DNA from: Hellea sp.
GTDB lineage: Bacteria; Pseudomonadota; Alphaproteobacteria; Caulobacterales; Maricaulaceae
Length of the DNA: 64,000 nt
Direction: 5' to 3'
NCBI GenBank assembly: GCA_020631215.1
Contig: JAHDHS010000006.1
Coordinates: 1-64,000, forward strand
Below, in pieces: positions 34,893-46,276 of the stretch. Below the pieces are notes generated by a model, which did not search any database, had not been told where the DNA came from, and worked only from the letters and a program-made list of their open reading frames with translations. The position numbers were made by a program, and so were the translations under genes. How positions within the stretch are numbered: the stretch's first letter is position 1; each line of letters starts with the position of its first letter.

Positions 34893-37526
34893 ATGACAAG
34901 CTTGGCCGATATCCGCAGCCAGTTTTTAAGCTTTTTTGAAGGTCACGACCATAGCGTCGAGGCGTCAAGCCCGCTTGTGCCTGATAATGATCCGACCTTA
35001 CTCTTCACCAATGCCGGCATGGTGCAGTTCAAGGATTATTTCACAGGCGCGATTACGCCGCCCATGCCGCGTGCCGTAACGTCCCAAAAATGCGTTCGTG
35101 CTGGCGGAAAACACAATGATCTGGATAATGTCGGTTATACGGCCCGGCATCACACCTTTTTTGAAATGCTCGGTAATTTTTCCTTCGGTGATTACTTCAA
35201 AGAGCAGGCCATCGAGAATGCATGGGAACTTTGCACGAAAGATTTTGGATTGCCAAAAGACAAGCTTTTGGTCACCGTCTATCACACGGATGATCAGGCG
35301 TTTGACTTGTGGAAAAAAATCGCGGGCCTGCCGGAAGAGAAGATCATCCGTATTCCGACGTCTGATAATTTTTGGGCCATGGGGGATACAGGGCCTTGCG
35401 GGCCTTGTTCCGAGATTTTCTATGATCATGGCGCTGATATTCCGGGCGGGCCTCCGGGCTCTCCTGATGAAGATGGCGATAGATTTATCGAAATCTGGAA
35501 TTTGGTCTTCATGCAATTTGAAAAACAAGCTGATGGCAGCCAAATCGATTTGCCCAAACCGTCAATTGACACGGGTATGGGACTGGAGCGAACAGCCGCT
35601 ATCTTACAAGGCAAGCATGACAATTACGATATTGATTTGTTTCAGACGCTCATCGGAGCATCAGTTGATCTGACAGGCGTGAAGGCAACAGGTGAGGCTA
35701 AATTCTCCCACCGCGTCATCGCAGATCATCTTCGAAGCTGCGCTTTCCTGATGGCAGATGGCGTCAGCCCGTCTAATGAGGGCCGTGGTTACGTTCTGCG
35801 CCGTATCATGCGCCGGGCCATGCGCCACGCGCATATTCTAGGCACGAAAGACCCTCTGATGCATCGACTGGTGCCGACATTAGTTAGTGAAATGGGCGAG
35901 GCTTACAGCGAACTTGGCCGCGCTCAGGCATCCATTGAGGCAACCTTCGAACAAGAAGAAGAACGTTTCCGCCGCACATTGGGCCGGGGGACGGCATTGC
36001 TGGAGGAGGCGACTGAAAATTTAAGCAAGGGCGATGTGCTGGACGGCGAAACAGCCTTTACATTATATGACACATACGGCTTTCCGTTGGATCTTACCCA
36101 GGACGCTTTGAAATCAAAGGGCATTACCGTTGATACGGATGGTTTTGACAAAGCGATGTCACGCCAGAAAGAGCAGTCCCGCGCAGGCGGGTTTAAATCC
36201 GGTGATGCCGGAACAGATGCCATATGGAACGATATCCGCGATGAGTTTGGCCCGACGGAATTCACAGGATATCATGATTTGCAGTTATCCTCGCCTGCTT
36301 TGGCCTTTATTCAGGACGGCGATCTCGAAGTCACCCCGAAGCCCGGCTCCGTTATGTTTGTCACCGCGAAAACCCCTTTCTATGCCGAATCCGGCGGACA
36401 GGCAGGCGATAAAGGCACAGTCAGGTTTGATGGGGGTGCGGTGATTTCTGTGACAGATGTTCTGAAAAAAGCGGGCGATTTACACGTTCATATCGGCGAG
36501 CTTTCCGGTGATGTCAGTCAGGGCGAAATGGCGCATTTATCTGTCGATCCTGACAACCGCAAGCGCACAATGGCTAATCATTCAGCCACACACATTATGC
36601 ATGAAGCTTTACGCCGTGTTCTCGGCGAGCATGTAACGCAAAAAGGTCAGATGGTGGATGGGGATCGTATCCGCTTTGATATATCTCATGGCGCGGCCAT
36701 CACTCGTGAGGAACTCGCTCAGGTCGAAGACCAGGTTAATGACATCATCCTGCAAAATGCCCCGGCAAAAACCGAAATTATGCATCCAGATGAAGCCATC
36801 AAGGCGGGCGCTATGGCGCTGTTTGGCGAAAAATACGGGGATGAAGTCCGCGTGCTGTCTCTGGGGGATCATTATGGTGATCAAGACAAAGACTACTCCG
36901 TCGAGCTTTGCGGCGGGACACATGTCGACCGTACCGGAGATATTGCTTTGTTTAAGATACTATCCGAAGGCGCAGTGGCCGCAGGCATTCGCCGGGTCGA
37001 AGCCGTGACTGGAGAGGCCGCGCGTCATTATTTAGAGGAGCAGGCAGGCCTGACCCGTCAATTGGCAGATAAGCTTAAGGCCAAGCCTGAAGATGTGCCT
37101 GCACGGGTGGAGAGCCTGATTGCGGAACGCAAGCGGCTGGAAAAAGAACTCTCTGAGGCTAAGAAACAATTGGCGTTGGGCGGCAGCGGAGCTGCAACAG
37201 GCCCCGAAGATATCAACGGCGTTCCTTTTATTGGCCGCGTCATGGAAGGTGTTTCAGGCAAAGATTTGCGCTCTATGCTAAATGATCAACTGGCTTCGCT
37301 TGGTTCTGGCATCGTCGCCTTTGTCGCTACAGATGGCGGCAAGGTCGCTGTGGCGGTGGCGGTATCAGATGACCTTACGAGCACACACAATGCGGCCACA
37401 CTCGTGAATGCGGGCGCGGAGAAAGTCGGCGGACGCGGGGGCGGCAAGCCCGGCATGGCACAGGCGGGCGGGTCAAACCCCGAAGGCGCAGATGATGCCC
37501 TCGCGGCCATTAAGGCGGCGATATAG
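34893..37526 (+). CDS. alaS: Alanyl-tRNA synthetase
   Basis: This 877-residue class II synthetase charges tRNA-Ala. The N-terminal catalytic domain contains [13 protein letters not shown] and the [18 protein letters not shown] motif. The editing domain has [12 protein letters not shown] (HxxxH) and [12 protein letters not shown], which hold the zinc and deacylation site. The C-Ala domain ends with a Gly-rich [15 protein letters not shown] stretch. The length is normal for the family. The recA-alaS order is common in alphaproteobacteria. arfB follows within 27 bp. Confidence 0.98.
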   Translation: MTSLADIRSQFLSFFEGHDHSVEASSPLVPDNDPTLLFTNAGMVQFKDYFTGAITPPMPRAVTSQKCVRAGGKHNDLDNVGYTARHHTFFEMLGNFSFGDYFKEQAIENAWELCTKDFGLPKDKLLVTVYHTDDQAFDLWKKIAGLPEEKIIRIPTSDNFWAMGDTGPCGPCSEIFYDHGADIPGGPPGSPDEDGDRFIEIWNLVFMQFEKQADGSQIDLPKPSIDTGMGLERTAAILQGKHDNYDIDLFQTLIGASVDLTGVKATGEAKFSHRVIADHLRSCAFLMADGVSPSNEGRGYVLRRIMRRAMRHAHILGTKDPLMHRLVPTLVSEMGEAYSELGRAQASIEATFEQEEERFRRTLGRGTALLEEATENLSKGDVLDGETAFTLYDTYGFPLDLTQDALKSKGITVDTDGFDKAMSRQKEQSRAGGFKSGDAGTDAIWNDIRDEFGPTEFTGYHDLQLSSPALAFIQDGDLEVTPKPGSVMFVTAKTPFYAESGGQAGDKGTVRFDGGAVISVTDVLKKAGDLHVHIGELSGDVSQGEMAHLSVDPDNRKRTMANHSATHIMHEALRRVLGEHVTQKGQMVDGDRIRFDISHGAAITREELAQVEDQVNDIILQNAPAKTEIMHPDEAIKAGAMALFGEKYGDEVRVLSLGDHYGDQDKDYSVELCGGTHVDRTGDIALFKILSEGAVAAGIRRVEAVTGEAARHYLEEQAGLTRQLADKLKAKPEDVPARVESLIAERKRLEKELSEAKKQLALGGSGAATGPEDINGVPFIGRVMEGVSGKDLRSMLNDQLASLGSGIVAFVATDGGKVAVAVAVSDDLTSTHNAATLVNAGAEKVGGRGGGKPGMAQAGGSNPEGADDALAAIKAAI

Positions 37527-37552
37527 CGGATGATCTTTATATCAATCGGCGC

Positions 37553-37951
37553 TTGTCAGTTCCAATTTCGGCCATTCAATATACGGCGATCCGGGCGTCT
37601 GGTCCCGGAGGTCAACATGTGAACAAAACCTCGAGCGCGGTACAATTACAGCTTGATATCTCTGCTCTCGATATCGGTGAAACTTATCGCGATCGTATCT
37701 TGGCATACAAGGACCGCCGCATATCCGATCAAGGGGTGATCACGATCAAGGCGCAAAATCATCGAACGCAGACCCGTAACCGGGATGAGGCATTGGCGCG
37801 GTTACAAAAGCTTCTAAAAAGCGCTCTGCATGTCGATAAAACGCGCCGCGCAACCCGCCCCAGCTACGGTGCGGTGAAGCGGCGGTTAAAGAAGAAAGCC
37901 GAGCGCTCAGAAAAGAAAGCCTTACGCGGGAAAATCCGTGATTTTGACTGA
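37553..37951 (+). CDS. arfB: Alternative ribosome-rescue factor ArfB (YaeJ-like)
   Basis: This 132-residue protein hydrolyses peptidyl-tRNA on stalled ribosomes. The catalytic GGQ lies in RASGPGGQHVNKTSSAV, and the basic tail (RRLKKKAERSEKKALRGK) inserts in the mRNA channel. The start is unclear: the annotated TTG lacks a Shine-Dalgarno, and family alignment suggests about 8 further residues (LYINRRL) encoded in frame from 37535, with no standard start codon there. An ATG at 37530 is out of frame by one. A non-canonical start or sequence error near 37530 is possible. Confidence 0.9.
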   Translation: MSVPISAIQYTAIRASGPGGQHVNKTSSAVQLQLDISALDIGETYRDRILAYKDRRISDQGVITIKAQNHRTQTRNRDEALARLQKLLKSALHVDKTRRATRPSYGAVKRRLKKKAERSEKKALRGKIRDFD

Positions 37952-38062
37952 AATAGGCTCATAAATAAGGCTTGTCGGATGCAGGCAAATCCGCTACATG
38001 CGCCCCAAATCAGCGGCCTAAGCTATGCGGGCCACTTAATTATTGTAATTTTGGAGGCCCCG

Positions 38063-38242
38063 ATGGCTGTCCCTAAGAGTAAAATTTCGAATTCCCGCCG
38101 CGGTATGCGCCGCGCGCATGACCGTCTGACTGCGACGAATTACGTTGAAGACAAAGACAGTGGCGAACTGCGTCGTCAGCATCACATCGATCTGAAATCC
38201 GGCATGTATCGCGGTCGTCAGGTTCTGGCGCCTAAAGACTAG
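38063..38242 (+). CDS. rpmF: 50S ribosomal protein L32
   Basis: This 59-residue protein starts [20 protein letters not shown], the standard bacterial L32 beginning, and has [16 protein letters not shown] at the end. The alphaproteobacterial form lacks zinc-binding cysteines, as here. The start at 38063 has GGAGG 6-7 nt upstream; the longer frame from 37979 is rejected. A weak TTGTCG-N16-CTACAT promoter-like element lies at about 37973-38000. Confidence 0.97.
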   Translation: MAVPKSKISNSRRGMRRAHDRLTATNYVEDKDSGELRRQHHIDLKSGMYRGRQVLAPKD

Positions 38243-38250
38243 CCCAATAA

Positions 38251-40163
<1,913 letters not shown>

Positions 40164-40230
40164 CGGATTTAACCTCCCGCTAACCATGATTGCTTAACCA
40201 AAGTGCATTCAGGCTCCAAGGATTATCCGG

Positions 40231-40539
40231 GTGAAACGACTGGCACATATACGTGAGAAGTTTCCAGTGATTGCACTGCTAAGCCTCTATGCCTATTTGG
40301 CCTTCCATGCTTTCAGCGGTTCTCAGGGTTTAATGCGATGGGTCAGCTATGCTGAACAGAGTAAAAAACTAGAGGCGAAACATGAAGCCTTGCTAGAGCG
40401 GCGCAGTCATCTACAGAGCCAAGTTGATGCGCTCGACCCAAAAGCACTTGATCTGGATGTGTTAGATGAACGAGCGCGCGAGACATTACATGTTTCGGAT
40501 ACGAAAGATATTACGATTTGGCTTGACCCTAAGCCATAA
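40231..40539 (+). CDS. ftsB: Septum formation initiator FtsB/DivIC
   Basis: This 102-residue single-pass membrane protein begins at GTG. A hydrophobic helix (about 12-29) is followed by a coiled coil (EQSKKLEAKHEALLERRSHL) and a short conserved tail that includes LDERARETLHVSD. FtsB links FtsL and FtsQ in the divisome. It lies between eno and pdhA, its usual place in alphaproteobacteria. No strong Shine-Dalgarno is seen (GGAT-type only). Confidence 0.88.
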   Translation: MKRLAHIREKFPVIALLSLYAYLAFHAFSGSQGLMRWVSYAEQSKKLEAKHEALLERRSHLQSQVDALDPKALDLDVLDERARETLHVSDTKDITIWLDPKP

Positions 40540-40570
40540 CTTTCGGAGATAAAGGCTGTAAGAACTGTAA

Positions 40571-40590
40571 TTATTTCGTATATGAAATAA
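40571..40590. promoter_or_regulatory. Perfect palindrome overlapping the pdhA ribosome-binding site
   Basis: TTATTTC and GAAATAA (40571-40577 and 40584-40590) are exact inverted repeats with a 6-nt spacer, GTATAT. The right arm runs into the AAAGG Shine-Dalgarno, 10 bp before the pdhA ATG at 40600. It may be an operator for a regulator of pyruvate dehydrogenase; the regulator is unknown and the sequence differs from the E. coli PdhR site as I recall it. Confidence 0.5.
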
Positions 40591-40599
40591 AGGTGTATT

Positions 40600-41646
40600 A
40601 TGGCCAAAAAGCCTTCCGCGAAGAAACCGGCGAAAAAGACCAAGTCCAAAGCGCCGGCTAAAAAGAAACTCGTCGCAAAGCCGGATGAAATGCTAAAATA
40701 TTATCGGGATATGCTCCTGATACGCCGCTTTGAGGAAAAAGCCGGACAGCTTTACGGTATGGGTCTAATTGCCGGGTTTTGTCACTTATATATCGGCCAA
40801 GAAGCTGTTGTGACGGGCTGCAAAGCTGCGATGAAAGATGGCGATCAGATGATTACAGGCTATCGCGATCACGGCCATATGCTGGCGCTGGATATGACCG
40901 CTAAAGGCGTCATGGCAGAGCTCACCGGGCGAGAGGGCGGTTATTCGCGCGGCAAAGGCGGGAGTATGCACATGTTCTCAACTGAAAAGAAATTTTATGG
41001 CGGTCATGGTATTGTGGGCGCGCAAGTGCCGATTGGCGCTGGGCTGGGCTTTGCCAATAAATATCTGGAAAACGGCGCGGTCAGCCTCGCTTTTTTCGGG
41101 GACGGGGCGTCAAACCAAGGCCAGGTCTATGAAGCCTTCAACATGGCGAAGCTGTGGGATCTTCCCGTCGTCTTTGTGATCGAGAATAACCAATATGCCA
41201 TGGGCACATCGGTCAAGCGCGCCTCGGCAGAAACGGAACTCTATAAGCGCGGCAGCAGTTTTGAAATCGAAGGCATGGAAGTGGATGGCATGAATGTACT
41301 GGCCGTGCGTGACGCCGCGCAAAAAGCCATCAAACACGCCCGCGACGGGAAGGGGCCGATGATTTTAGAGATGAAAACCTATCGCTATCGCGGGCACTCC
41401 ATGTCTGATCCGGCCAAATATCGCAGCCGCGACGAAGTTACCAAAACACGCGCCGAACGGGACCCGATTGATTGGGCGCGCGCGCGCATTTTGGACGAAG
41501 GCTGGGCGGATGAAGATGAGCTGAAAAAGATCGATAAAGAGATCAAAGGGATCGTGGCCGAAGCGGCGGAATTTGCGCAGGAAAGCCCGGAACCTGACCC
41601 GAGTGAGCTCTGGACGGATGTGCTTTTGCCCGTGGACGCCGCCTAA
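40600..41646 (+). CDS. pdhA: Pyruvate dehydrogenase E1 component, alpha subunit
   Basis: This 348-residue protein decarboxylates pyruvate with thiamine diphosphate in the E1 heterotetramer. The TPP motif GDGASNQGQVYEAFN...ENN (Gly-Asp-Gly to Asn-Asn) and the phosphorylation-loop-like YRGHSMSDPAKYRSRDE are present. A Lys/Pro/Ala-rich tail of about 30 residues precedes the core (KPSAKKPAKKTKSKAPAKK), which probably tethers E1 to E2. It starts the PDH series; the stop codon overlaps the next ATG (TAATG). Confidence 0.96.
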   Translation: MAKKPSAKKPAKKTKSKAPAKKKLVAKPDEMLKYYRDMLLIRRFEEKAGQLYGMGLIAGFCHLYIGQEAVVTGCKAAMKDGDQMITGYRDHGHMLALDMTAKGVMAELTGREGGYSRGKGGSMHMFSTEKKFYGGHGIVGAQVPIGAGLGFANKYLENGAVSLAFFGDGASNQGQVYEAFNMAKLWDLPVVFVIENNQYAMGTSVKRASAETELYKRGSSFEIEGMEVDGMNVLAVRDAAQKAIKHARDGKGPMILEMKTYRYRGHSMSDPAKYRSRDEVTKTRAERDPIDWARARILDEGWADEDELKKIDKEIKGIVAEAAEFAQESPEPDPSELWTDVLLPVDAA

Positions 41647-42131
41647 TGCAGCTCGCGCAGCTAAATATCGCTGAGAGCCTCTATCCCATGACGGATGCGC
41701 GGATGTTGCCTTTCACGGGGCGGATCGACGCGATCAACGCCTTGGCGGACAGGAGCGAGGGCTTTATCTGGCGCTTGAAAGACGACAGTGATGTCGATGG
41801 CGCGCTGGAATTGCGCCTGTCGGGCGATGAAAATACACTCGTCAATATGTCGGTCTGGGACGGTCTAGAGAGCCTGTTTGCGTTTGTTTATAAGACCGCC
41901 CATGCCAAAGTTATGACAGATAATCGTGACAATTTTAGAGACCTTGTGAAGAGCCACATGGTGCTTTGGTGGGTGGAAGACGATCATATTCCTGACTTGG
42001 TGGAAGCCAAAGCGCGGCTGGATCATCTGCGCGATCATGGCCCAACACCAAAAGCCTTCACTTTCAAACTGCCATTTAACGCGAATGGCGATCCTGTCAC
42101 TCCTAACTTTCCGAAAAAGGACTGTGCTTAA
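41646..42131 (+). CDS. DUF3291 family protein inserted in the pdh operon
   Basis: This 161-residue cytoplasmic protein has the DUF3291 pattern, a ferredoxin-like fold: [22 protein letters not shown], then [21 protein letters not shown], then [22 protein letters not shown]. Related folds include monooxygenases and dehalogenase-like enzymes, but no activity is assigned. Both ends overlap pdhA and pdhB by one base, so it is cotranslated with the E1 subunits. That position is unusual and suggests a link to pyruvate or acetyl-CoA metabolism, though it could be a chance insertion. Confidence 0.8.
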   Translation: MQLAQLNIAESLYPMTDARMLPFTGRIDAINALADRSEGFIWRLKDDSDVDGALELRLSGDENTLVNMSVWDGLESLFAFVYKTAHAKVMTDNRDNFRDLVKSHMVLWWVEDDHIPDLVEAKARLDHLRDHGPTPKAFTFKLPFNANGDPVTPNFPKKDCA

Positions 42132-43534
42132 TGGCGATTGATATAAAGATGCCCGCGCTCTCTCCGACCATGGAGGAGGGCACATTATCCAAATGGCTTG
42201 TCAAAGAGGGGGACACTGTGTCTTCCGGTGACATCTTGGCCGAGATTGAAACCGACAAAGCCACGATGGAAGTCGAGTCAATTGACGAAGGCACGGTCGG
42301 TAAAATCATCGTGGCTGAAGGCTCCGAAGGGGTGAAGGTCGGCGCTGTTATCTTGCAATTATTGGAAGACGGTGAAAGCGCAGATGATTTGGGCGCGCCA
42401 GCATCTGCGCCCGAAAGTGAGGCTCCTAAAGGTGAAGATCAGCCGGGCACGACAGGAGAGTCTCATCCAAAAGATGATAGCACCGACGAGCCCGCGCCGA
42501 TGCCGAAAACCAAACCCGCCAATGACCCGGATATCCCGACCAATATCAAGATGGTTGAGACAACGGTCCGCGACGCACTGCGCGATGCGATGGCCGAGGA
42601 AATGCGCCGCGATGAGACCGTCTTTGTAATGGGCGAGGAGGTCGCGGAATATCAAGGCGCTTATAAGGTGACGCGTGAGTTGTTGCAGGAATTTGGCGCC
42701 AAACGCGTCGTCGATACACCGATCACTGAATATGGATTTGCCGGCATTGGCGTGGGCGCAGCCTTTGGCGGGCTAAAGCCGATTGTCGAGTTCATGACAT
42801 TTAACTTTGCTATGCAAGCCATTGATCATATTATCAATTCCGCCGCGAAAACGCTTTATATGTCGGGCGGGCAAATGCGTTGCCCCATCGTCTTTCGCGG
42901 GCCCAATGGCGCGGCCTCCCGCGTGGGCGCGCAGCACAGTCATGACTATGCCGCGTGGTATGCCAATGTTCCGGGCCTGAAAGTCATCGCGCCATATGAT
43001 GCAGCGGATGCCAAGGGCCTGCTGAAGGCCGCGATTCGAGATCCAAACCCGGTCGTCTTTTTGGAGCATGAGCTGCTATACGGCGAAACATTTGATGTGC
43101 CGGATATGGATGATTTCCTGATCCCGATTGGTAAATCCAAAGTGCGTAGTGAGGGCTCTGATGTAACCTTAGTTGGATTTGCACGTATGGTCGGGCGCTG
43201 TCTGGAGGCCGCTGAGATTTTAGCAGGTGAAGGGATCGACGCCGAGGTCATTGACCTGCGCACTATTCGCCCGCTGGATAGCGACACCGTCATTGAAAGT
43301 GTGAAGAAAACCAATCGTATTGTCTGCACCGAAGAAGGCTGGGGCCAATCCGGCATTGGCGCAGAGATCGCGGCCCGCGTGGTGGATGAAGCCTTTGATT
43401 ATCTCGACGCCCCGCCCGCCCGGGTGTTCCAAGCCGACGTCCCGCTCCCTTATGCGGCCAATCTCGAGGCGCTCTCGCTCCCCGGTACAGAAGATGTCGT
43501 GAAAGCGGCGAAGAAGGTGTGTTACAAGGATTAA
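42131..43534 (+). CDS. pdhB: Pyruvate dehydrogenase E1 component, beta subunit, with N-terminal lipoyl domain
   Basis: This 467-residue protein starts with a lipoyl domain (about 1-80; lipoyl Lys in [13 protein letters not shown]), followed by a Pro/Glu-rich linker and the transketolase-like E1-beta domain (about 140-467). [18 protein letters not shown] and [21 protein letters not shown] are family landmarks. Fusion of a lipoyl domain to E1-beta is common in alphaproteobacteria. It follows DUF3291 with a one-base overlap and precedes pdhC by 3 bp. Confidence 0.96.
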   Translation: MAIDIKMPALSPTMEEGTLSKWLVKEGDTVSSGDILAEIETDKATMEVESIDEGTVGKIIVAEGSEGVKVGAVILQLLEDGESADDLGAPASAPESEAPKGEDQPGTTGESHPKDDSTDEPAPMPKTKPANDPDIPTNIKMVETTVRDALRDAMAEEMRRDETVFVMGEEVAEYQGAYKVTRELLQEFGAKRVVDTPITEYGFAGIGVGAAFGGLKPIVEFMTFNFAMQAIDHIINSAAKTLYMSGGQMRCPIVFRGPNGAASRVGAQHSHDYAAWYANVPGLKVIAPYDAADAKGLLKAAIRDPNPVVFLEHELLYGETFDVPDMDDFLIPIGKSKVRSEGSDVTLVGFARMVGRCLEAAEILAGEGIDAEVIDLRTIRPLDSDTVIESVKKTNRIVCTEEGWGQSGIGAEIAARVVDEAFDYLDAPPARVFQADVPLPYAANLEALSLPGTEDVVKAAKKVCYKD

Positions 43535-43537
43535 ATC

Positions 43538-44899
43538 ATGCCCATTGAAATTCTTATGCCTGCTTTGTCACCCACTATGGAAGAGGGGACTTTGTCCAAA
43601 TGGCTCGTCAAGGAGGGCGATACGGTCAATTCCGGTGATGTGTTGGCTGAGATTGAGACCGATAAAGCTACCATGGAAGTTGAAGCCGTGGAGGAAGGCA
43701 AGCTCGCCAAAATTCTTGTGGCGGAGGGCACTGACGGGGTGAAGGTCAATGCGCCGATTGCACTCCTGTTGGAGGAAGATGAAGATGAGAGCGCGCTGGA
43801 GGGGTATTCCCCTAAGTCCGCTCATCCCCGCGCAGGCGGGGATAAAGCGGAGAGCCAGAGCAAGCCTCAAAAATCTGATAAATCCGATAGTGAAGAAAAG
43901 CCTTCTAATGCAGGTTCTCAACCTGATCCCCGCTTGCGCGGGGATGAGCGGGAGAGTGGTGCAGACCGCATCAAAGCCTCGCCCCTCGCTAAACGCATGG
44001 CTGAGGATGCCGGGATTGATTTGGCCTCTGTTAAAGGCTCCGGCCCGCATGGGCGGATCGTGAAACGCGATATAGAAAATCACAAACCCGCTTCCCCAGC
44101 GCAGGCTGGGGCCTCAACCGAGGGAGACCCTGACCTGCGTCATGGCAGGGAGCTCGGCCCAGTTCGTAGCGGTACAGGCGTAGATTATCTGACCAAGCTG
44201 GGCGTGGAGCCGGGCAGTTATGATCTGGTGCCGCTGACGGCCATCAATAAGGTTGTGGCCAAGCGCCTGACCGCCAGCCATGAAAATATCCCGGACTTTC
44301 CGCTCAATGTGGACTGCGAAATCGATGAATTGCTGGCCATGCGCAAGCAACTCAACGCTCAAGCCCCCGAGGGCGTTAAAATCTCGGTCAATGATATGCT
44401 GATCCGGGCTTGTGCTTTGGCGTTAAAACACGTCCCCGAAGCCAATGTGAGCTACACTGATGATGGCGTGGCCATGCATAAACATGCGGATGTGGCTGTG
44501 GCTGTTGCCATTGACGGCGGGCTGATCACGCCCATCGTGCGGGAGGCCGAAAATAAAGGTCTGTCGACCATTTCATCCGAGATGAAAGATCTGGCGGGCC
44601 GGGCGCGGGAGCGTAAATTAAAGCCGCAGGAATATCAGGGCGGCACATTCTCTATCTCTAATCTGGGGATGATGGGCATTAAATCTTTCGGTTCTATCAT
44701 CAATGAACCGCATGGCATGATCCTTTCCGTTGGGGCAGGCGAACCGCGCCCCGTGGTCAAAGAGGGCGAGGTCGTCATCGCCACAGTGATGTCTGTGACC
44801 CTGACCTGTGACCACCGCGTTGTGGACGGCGCAACTGGGGCGAAATGGCTCCAACATTTCAAACGTTATGTCCAAGCCCCCATCACCATGATGCTATAG
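43538..44899 (+). CDS. pdhC: Dihydrolipoamide acetyltransferase (E2) of pyruvate dehydrogenase
   Basis: This 453-residue E2 has one lipoyl domain (1-80; Lys in [13 protein letters not shown]), a linker, a peripheral-subunit-binding domain (about 148-184; [27 protein letters not shown]) and a catalytic domain with the closing [11 protein letters not shown]is/Asp site. The linker and the region after the binding domain are partly encoded by palindromic repeats (43818-43843, 43926-43951, 44094-44111), which account for odd stretches such as [11 protein letters not shown] and [11 protein letters not shown]. The reading frame stays open through all of them. Confidence 0.95.
   Translation: MPIEILMPALSPTMEEGTLSKWLVKEGDTVNSGDVLAEIETDKATMEVEAVEEGKLAKILVAEGTDGVKVNAPIALLLEEDEDESALEGYSPKSAHPRAGGDKAESQSKPQKSDKSDSEEKPSNAGSQPDPRLRGDERESGADRIKASPLAKRMAEDAGIDLASVKGSGPHGRIVKRDIENHKPASPAQAGASTEGDPDLRHGRELGPVRSGTGVDYLTKLGVEPGSYDLVPLTAINKVVAKRLTASHENIPDFPLNVDCEIDELLAMRKQLNAQAPEGVKISVNDMLIRACALALKHVPEANVSYTDDGVAMHKHADVAVAVAIDGGLITPIVREAENKGLSTISSEMKDLAGRARERKLKPQEYQGGTFSISNLGMMGIKSFGSIINEPHGMILSVGAGEPRPVVKEGEVVIATVMSVTLTCDHRVVDGATGAKWLQHFKRYVQAPITMML
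43818..43951. repeat. Inverted pair of REP-like palindromes inside pdhC
   Basis: CCGCTCATCCCCGCGC followed by AGGCGGGGAT (43818-43843) recurs in reverse orientation at 43926-43951 with a single base difference. Each copy is itself a hairpin (ATCCCCGC/GCGGGGAT with a 4-nt loop). The copies are 82 bp apart and lie in the flexible linker between the lipoyl and subunit-binding domains. A related element, TCCCCAGC-GCAG-GCTGGGG, lies at 44093-44111. Confidence 0.8.
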
Positions 44900-45129
44900 A
44901 TTGGTTGTAAATTCCCTGAGTCGTCGTTATTGTCTCTCGGTGTATTGACATACGCCTGCGCCTTTGCGCCTAGAGCTAGACCATTTCCATTCCAATCTAT
45001 AACTTTCTCTAGAAAGAAATTCGTTCAAAGCAGGTCGTTGCTAACGGTTCTCCTACTGCGCGAGTCGGTTGGCCATTGCCCCGCCTTCATGTTATCTTAA
45101 ACGCGATTGGAAACGCGGAGACATCTAAG

Positions 45130-46206
45130 ATGTTACTTAAATCCCTGACTGCGGGCGTAATTTTAGCGGGGCTTGCCGGCGGCGCCGTTTATTACGGTAT
45201 GGGGGAGGAGCTGGCCGACCGGGGCGGGATTTTGCAATCTGAAAAGCACCCTGCGCCCGAGGTAAAAGCCGCGGATGCTAAGGCGAAAGACGCTGTCAGT
45301 TCTGTGGTCGAGTCGACCAAAAGCACGGCTGAATCGGCCAAAGATAAAGTCTCGGAAATGATCGGACGAAAGCCCAAATCAGAGAGCGAAGAGATCCTTC
45401 TGGAGGATGAAGATCAGGATAGTTCAGAAACTTTGCTGCTCGAAGACAGTTTAGATCCAGACAGGCCCAAGGCGGGCAAGCCCAAAAAACGCTGGCTGGA
45501 CGAATATTTGAAGTCAGAGCAATCCGAAGAAGATGACGCGTCAGAGGCAATTGAAGCGGCAACAGAAAATGTTGTCGCCGATCCGGATGTTGAAGAAACG
45601 CCAGATGAAACGCCAGTAAGACAGCCGGATACGGTTATGAAAACGGTTGAGGCGGTAGATGAAGTCCTTGAGGACGGCAGCATAAAAACCACGACAACGA
45701 CGGTGACTGAAACGATCTACACTGACGGCACGACCGAAAAACAGGAAGATATTGCTGTCACTATTCAAGCTGCGCCAGATTCTAAGCCTGAAGAGAAAGA
45801 AATATCCGAAGCTGATAACTCGGCGGCACAGTCCGCGCCCACACCTATGATGTCCAAAGCCACGAGCAGCTTCAAAGTGGAATCCGATCCCGAAGTGATG
45901 GAGCTGTTGCTGACCGAGGCCGAGAAGCTCGACATCCCCGATATGCGGGATCAGGCCTATCTGAATATTGTTGATTATGCGCTGTCCAAAGGTGATCGCG
46001 ATAGAGCCGAGTCGGTTTTGGCGCAGCTTTCCCGGGAGGAATTACGCGATACGGCGCGCGGGCGCGTGGCAGTATCTTTGGCACAGGCAGGGCGTATGGA
46101 AGCGGCTTTTGCGGTCTTGGAAGAATTAGAGATCAAGGAACTGCAAGACCCAATCCGTTTGCAGATCATTGAGGCGGCCACGAGCGGCAATCCTGCAATC
46201 CAATAA
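45130..46206 (+). CDS. Hypothetical membrane-anchored acidic protein with C-terminal helical repeats
   Basis: This is a roughly 358-residue protein of unknown function. Residues 4-22 form a membrane anchor or signal (LTAGVILAGLAGGAVYYGMG). A long acidic, low-complexity middle (about 30-255, rich in Glu, Asp, Ser, Thr, Lys) is probably disordered in the periplasm. The last ~100 residues are helical with TPR-like spacing (AYLNIVDYALSKGDRDRAESVLAQL, then VAVSLAQAGRMEAAFAVLEEL). ATG 45130 has GGAG 10 nt upstream. A TTGGCC-N17-TTATCT promoter-like pair lies at about 45069-45097. It sits between pdhC and lpd without a known role. Confidence 0.6.
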   Translation: MLLKSLTAGVILAGLAGGAVYYGMGEELADRGGILQSEKHPAPEVKAADAKAKDAVSSVVESTKSTAESAKDKVSEMIGRKPKSESEEILLEDEDQDSSETLLLEDSLDPDRPKAGKPKKRWLDEYLKSEQSEEDDASEAIEAATENVVADPDVEETPDETPVRQPDTVMKTVEAVDEVLEDGSIKTTTTTVTETIYTDGTTEKQEDIAVTIQAAPDSKPEEKEISEADNSAAQSAPTPMMSKATSSFKVESDPEVMELLLTEAEKLDIPDMRDQAYLNIVDYALSKGDRDRAESVLAQLSREELRDTARGRVAVSLAQAGRMEAAFAVLEELEIKELQDPIRLQIIEAATSGNPAIQ

Positions 46207-46276
46207 TCGATTTTTGCGGCTTCTAATTTGCGGCTAAATCTGCCATAGCTTCGGCGCAATATCCGGAGACTATTTC

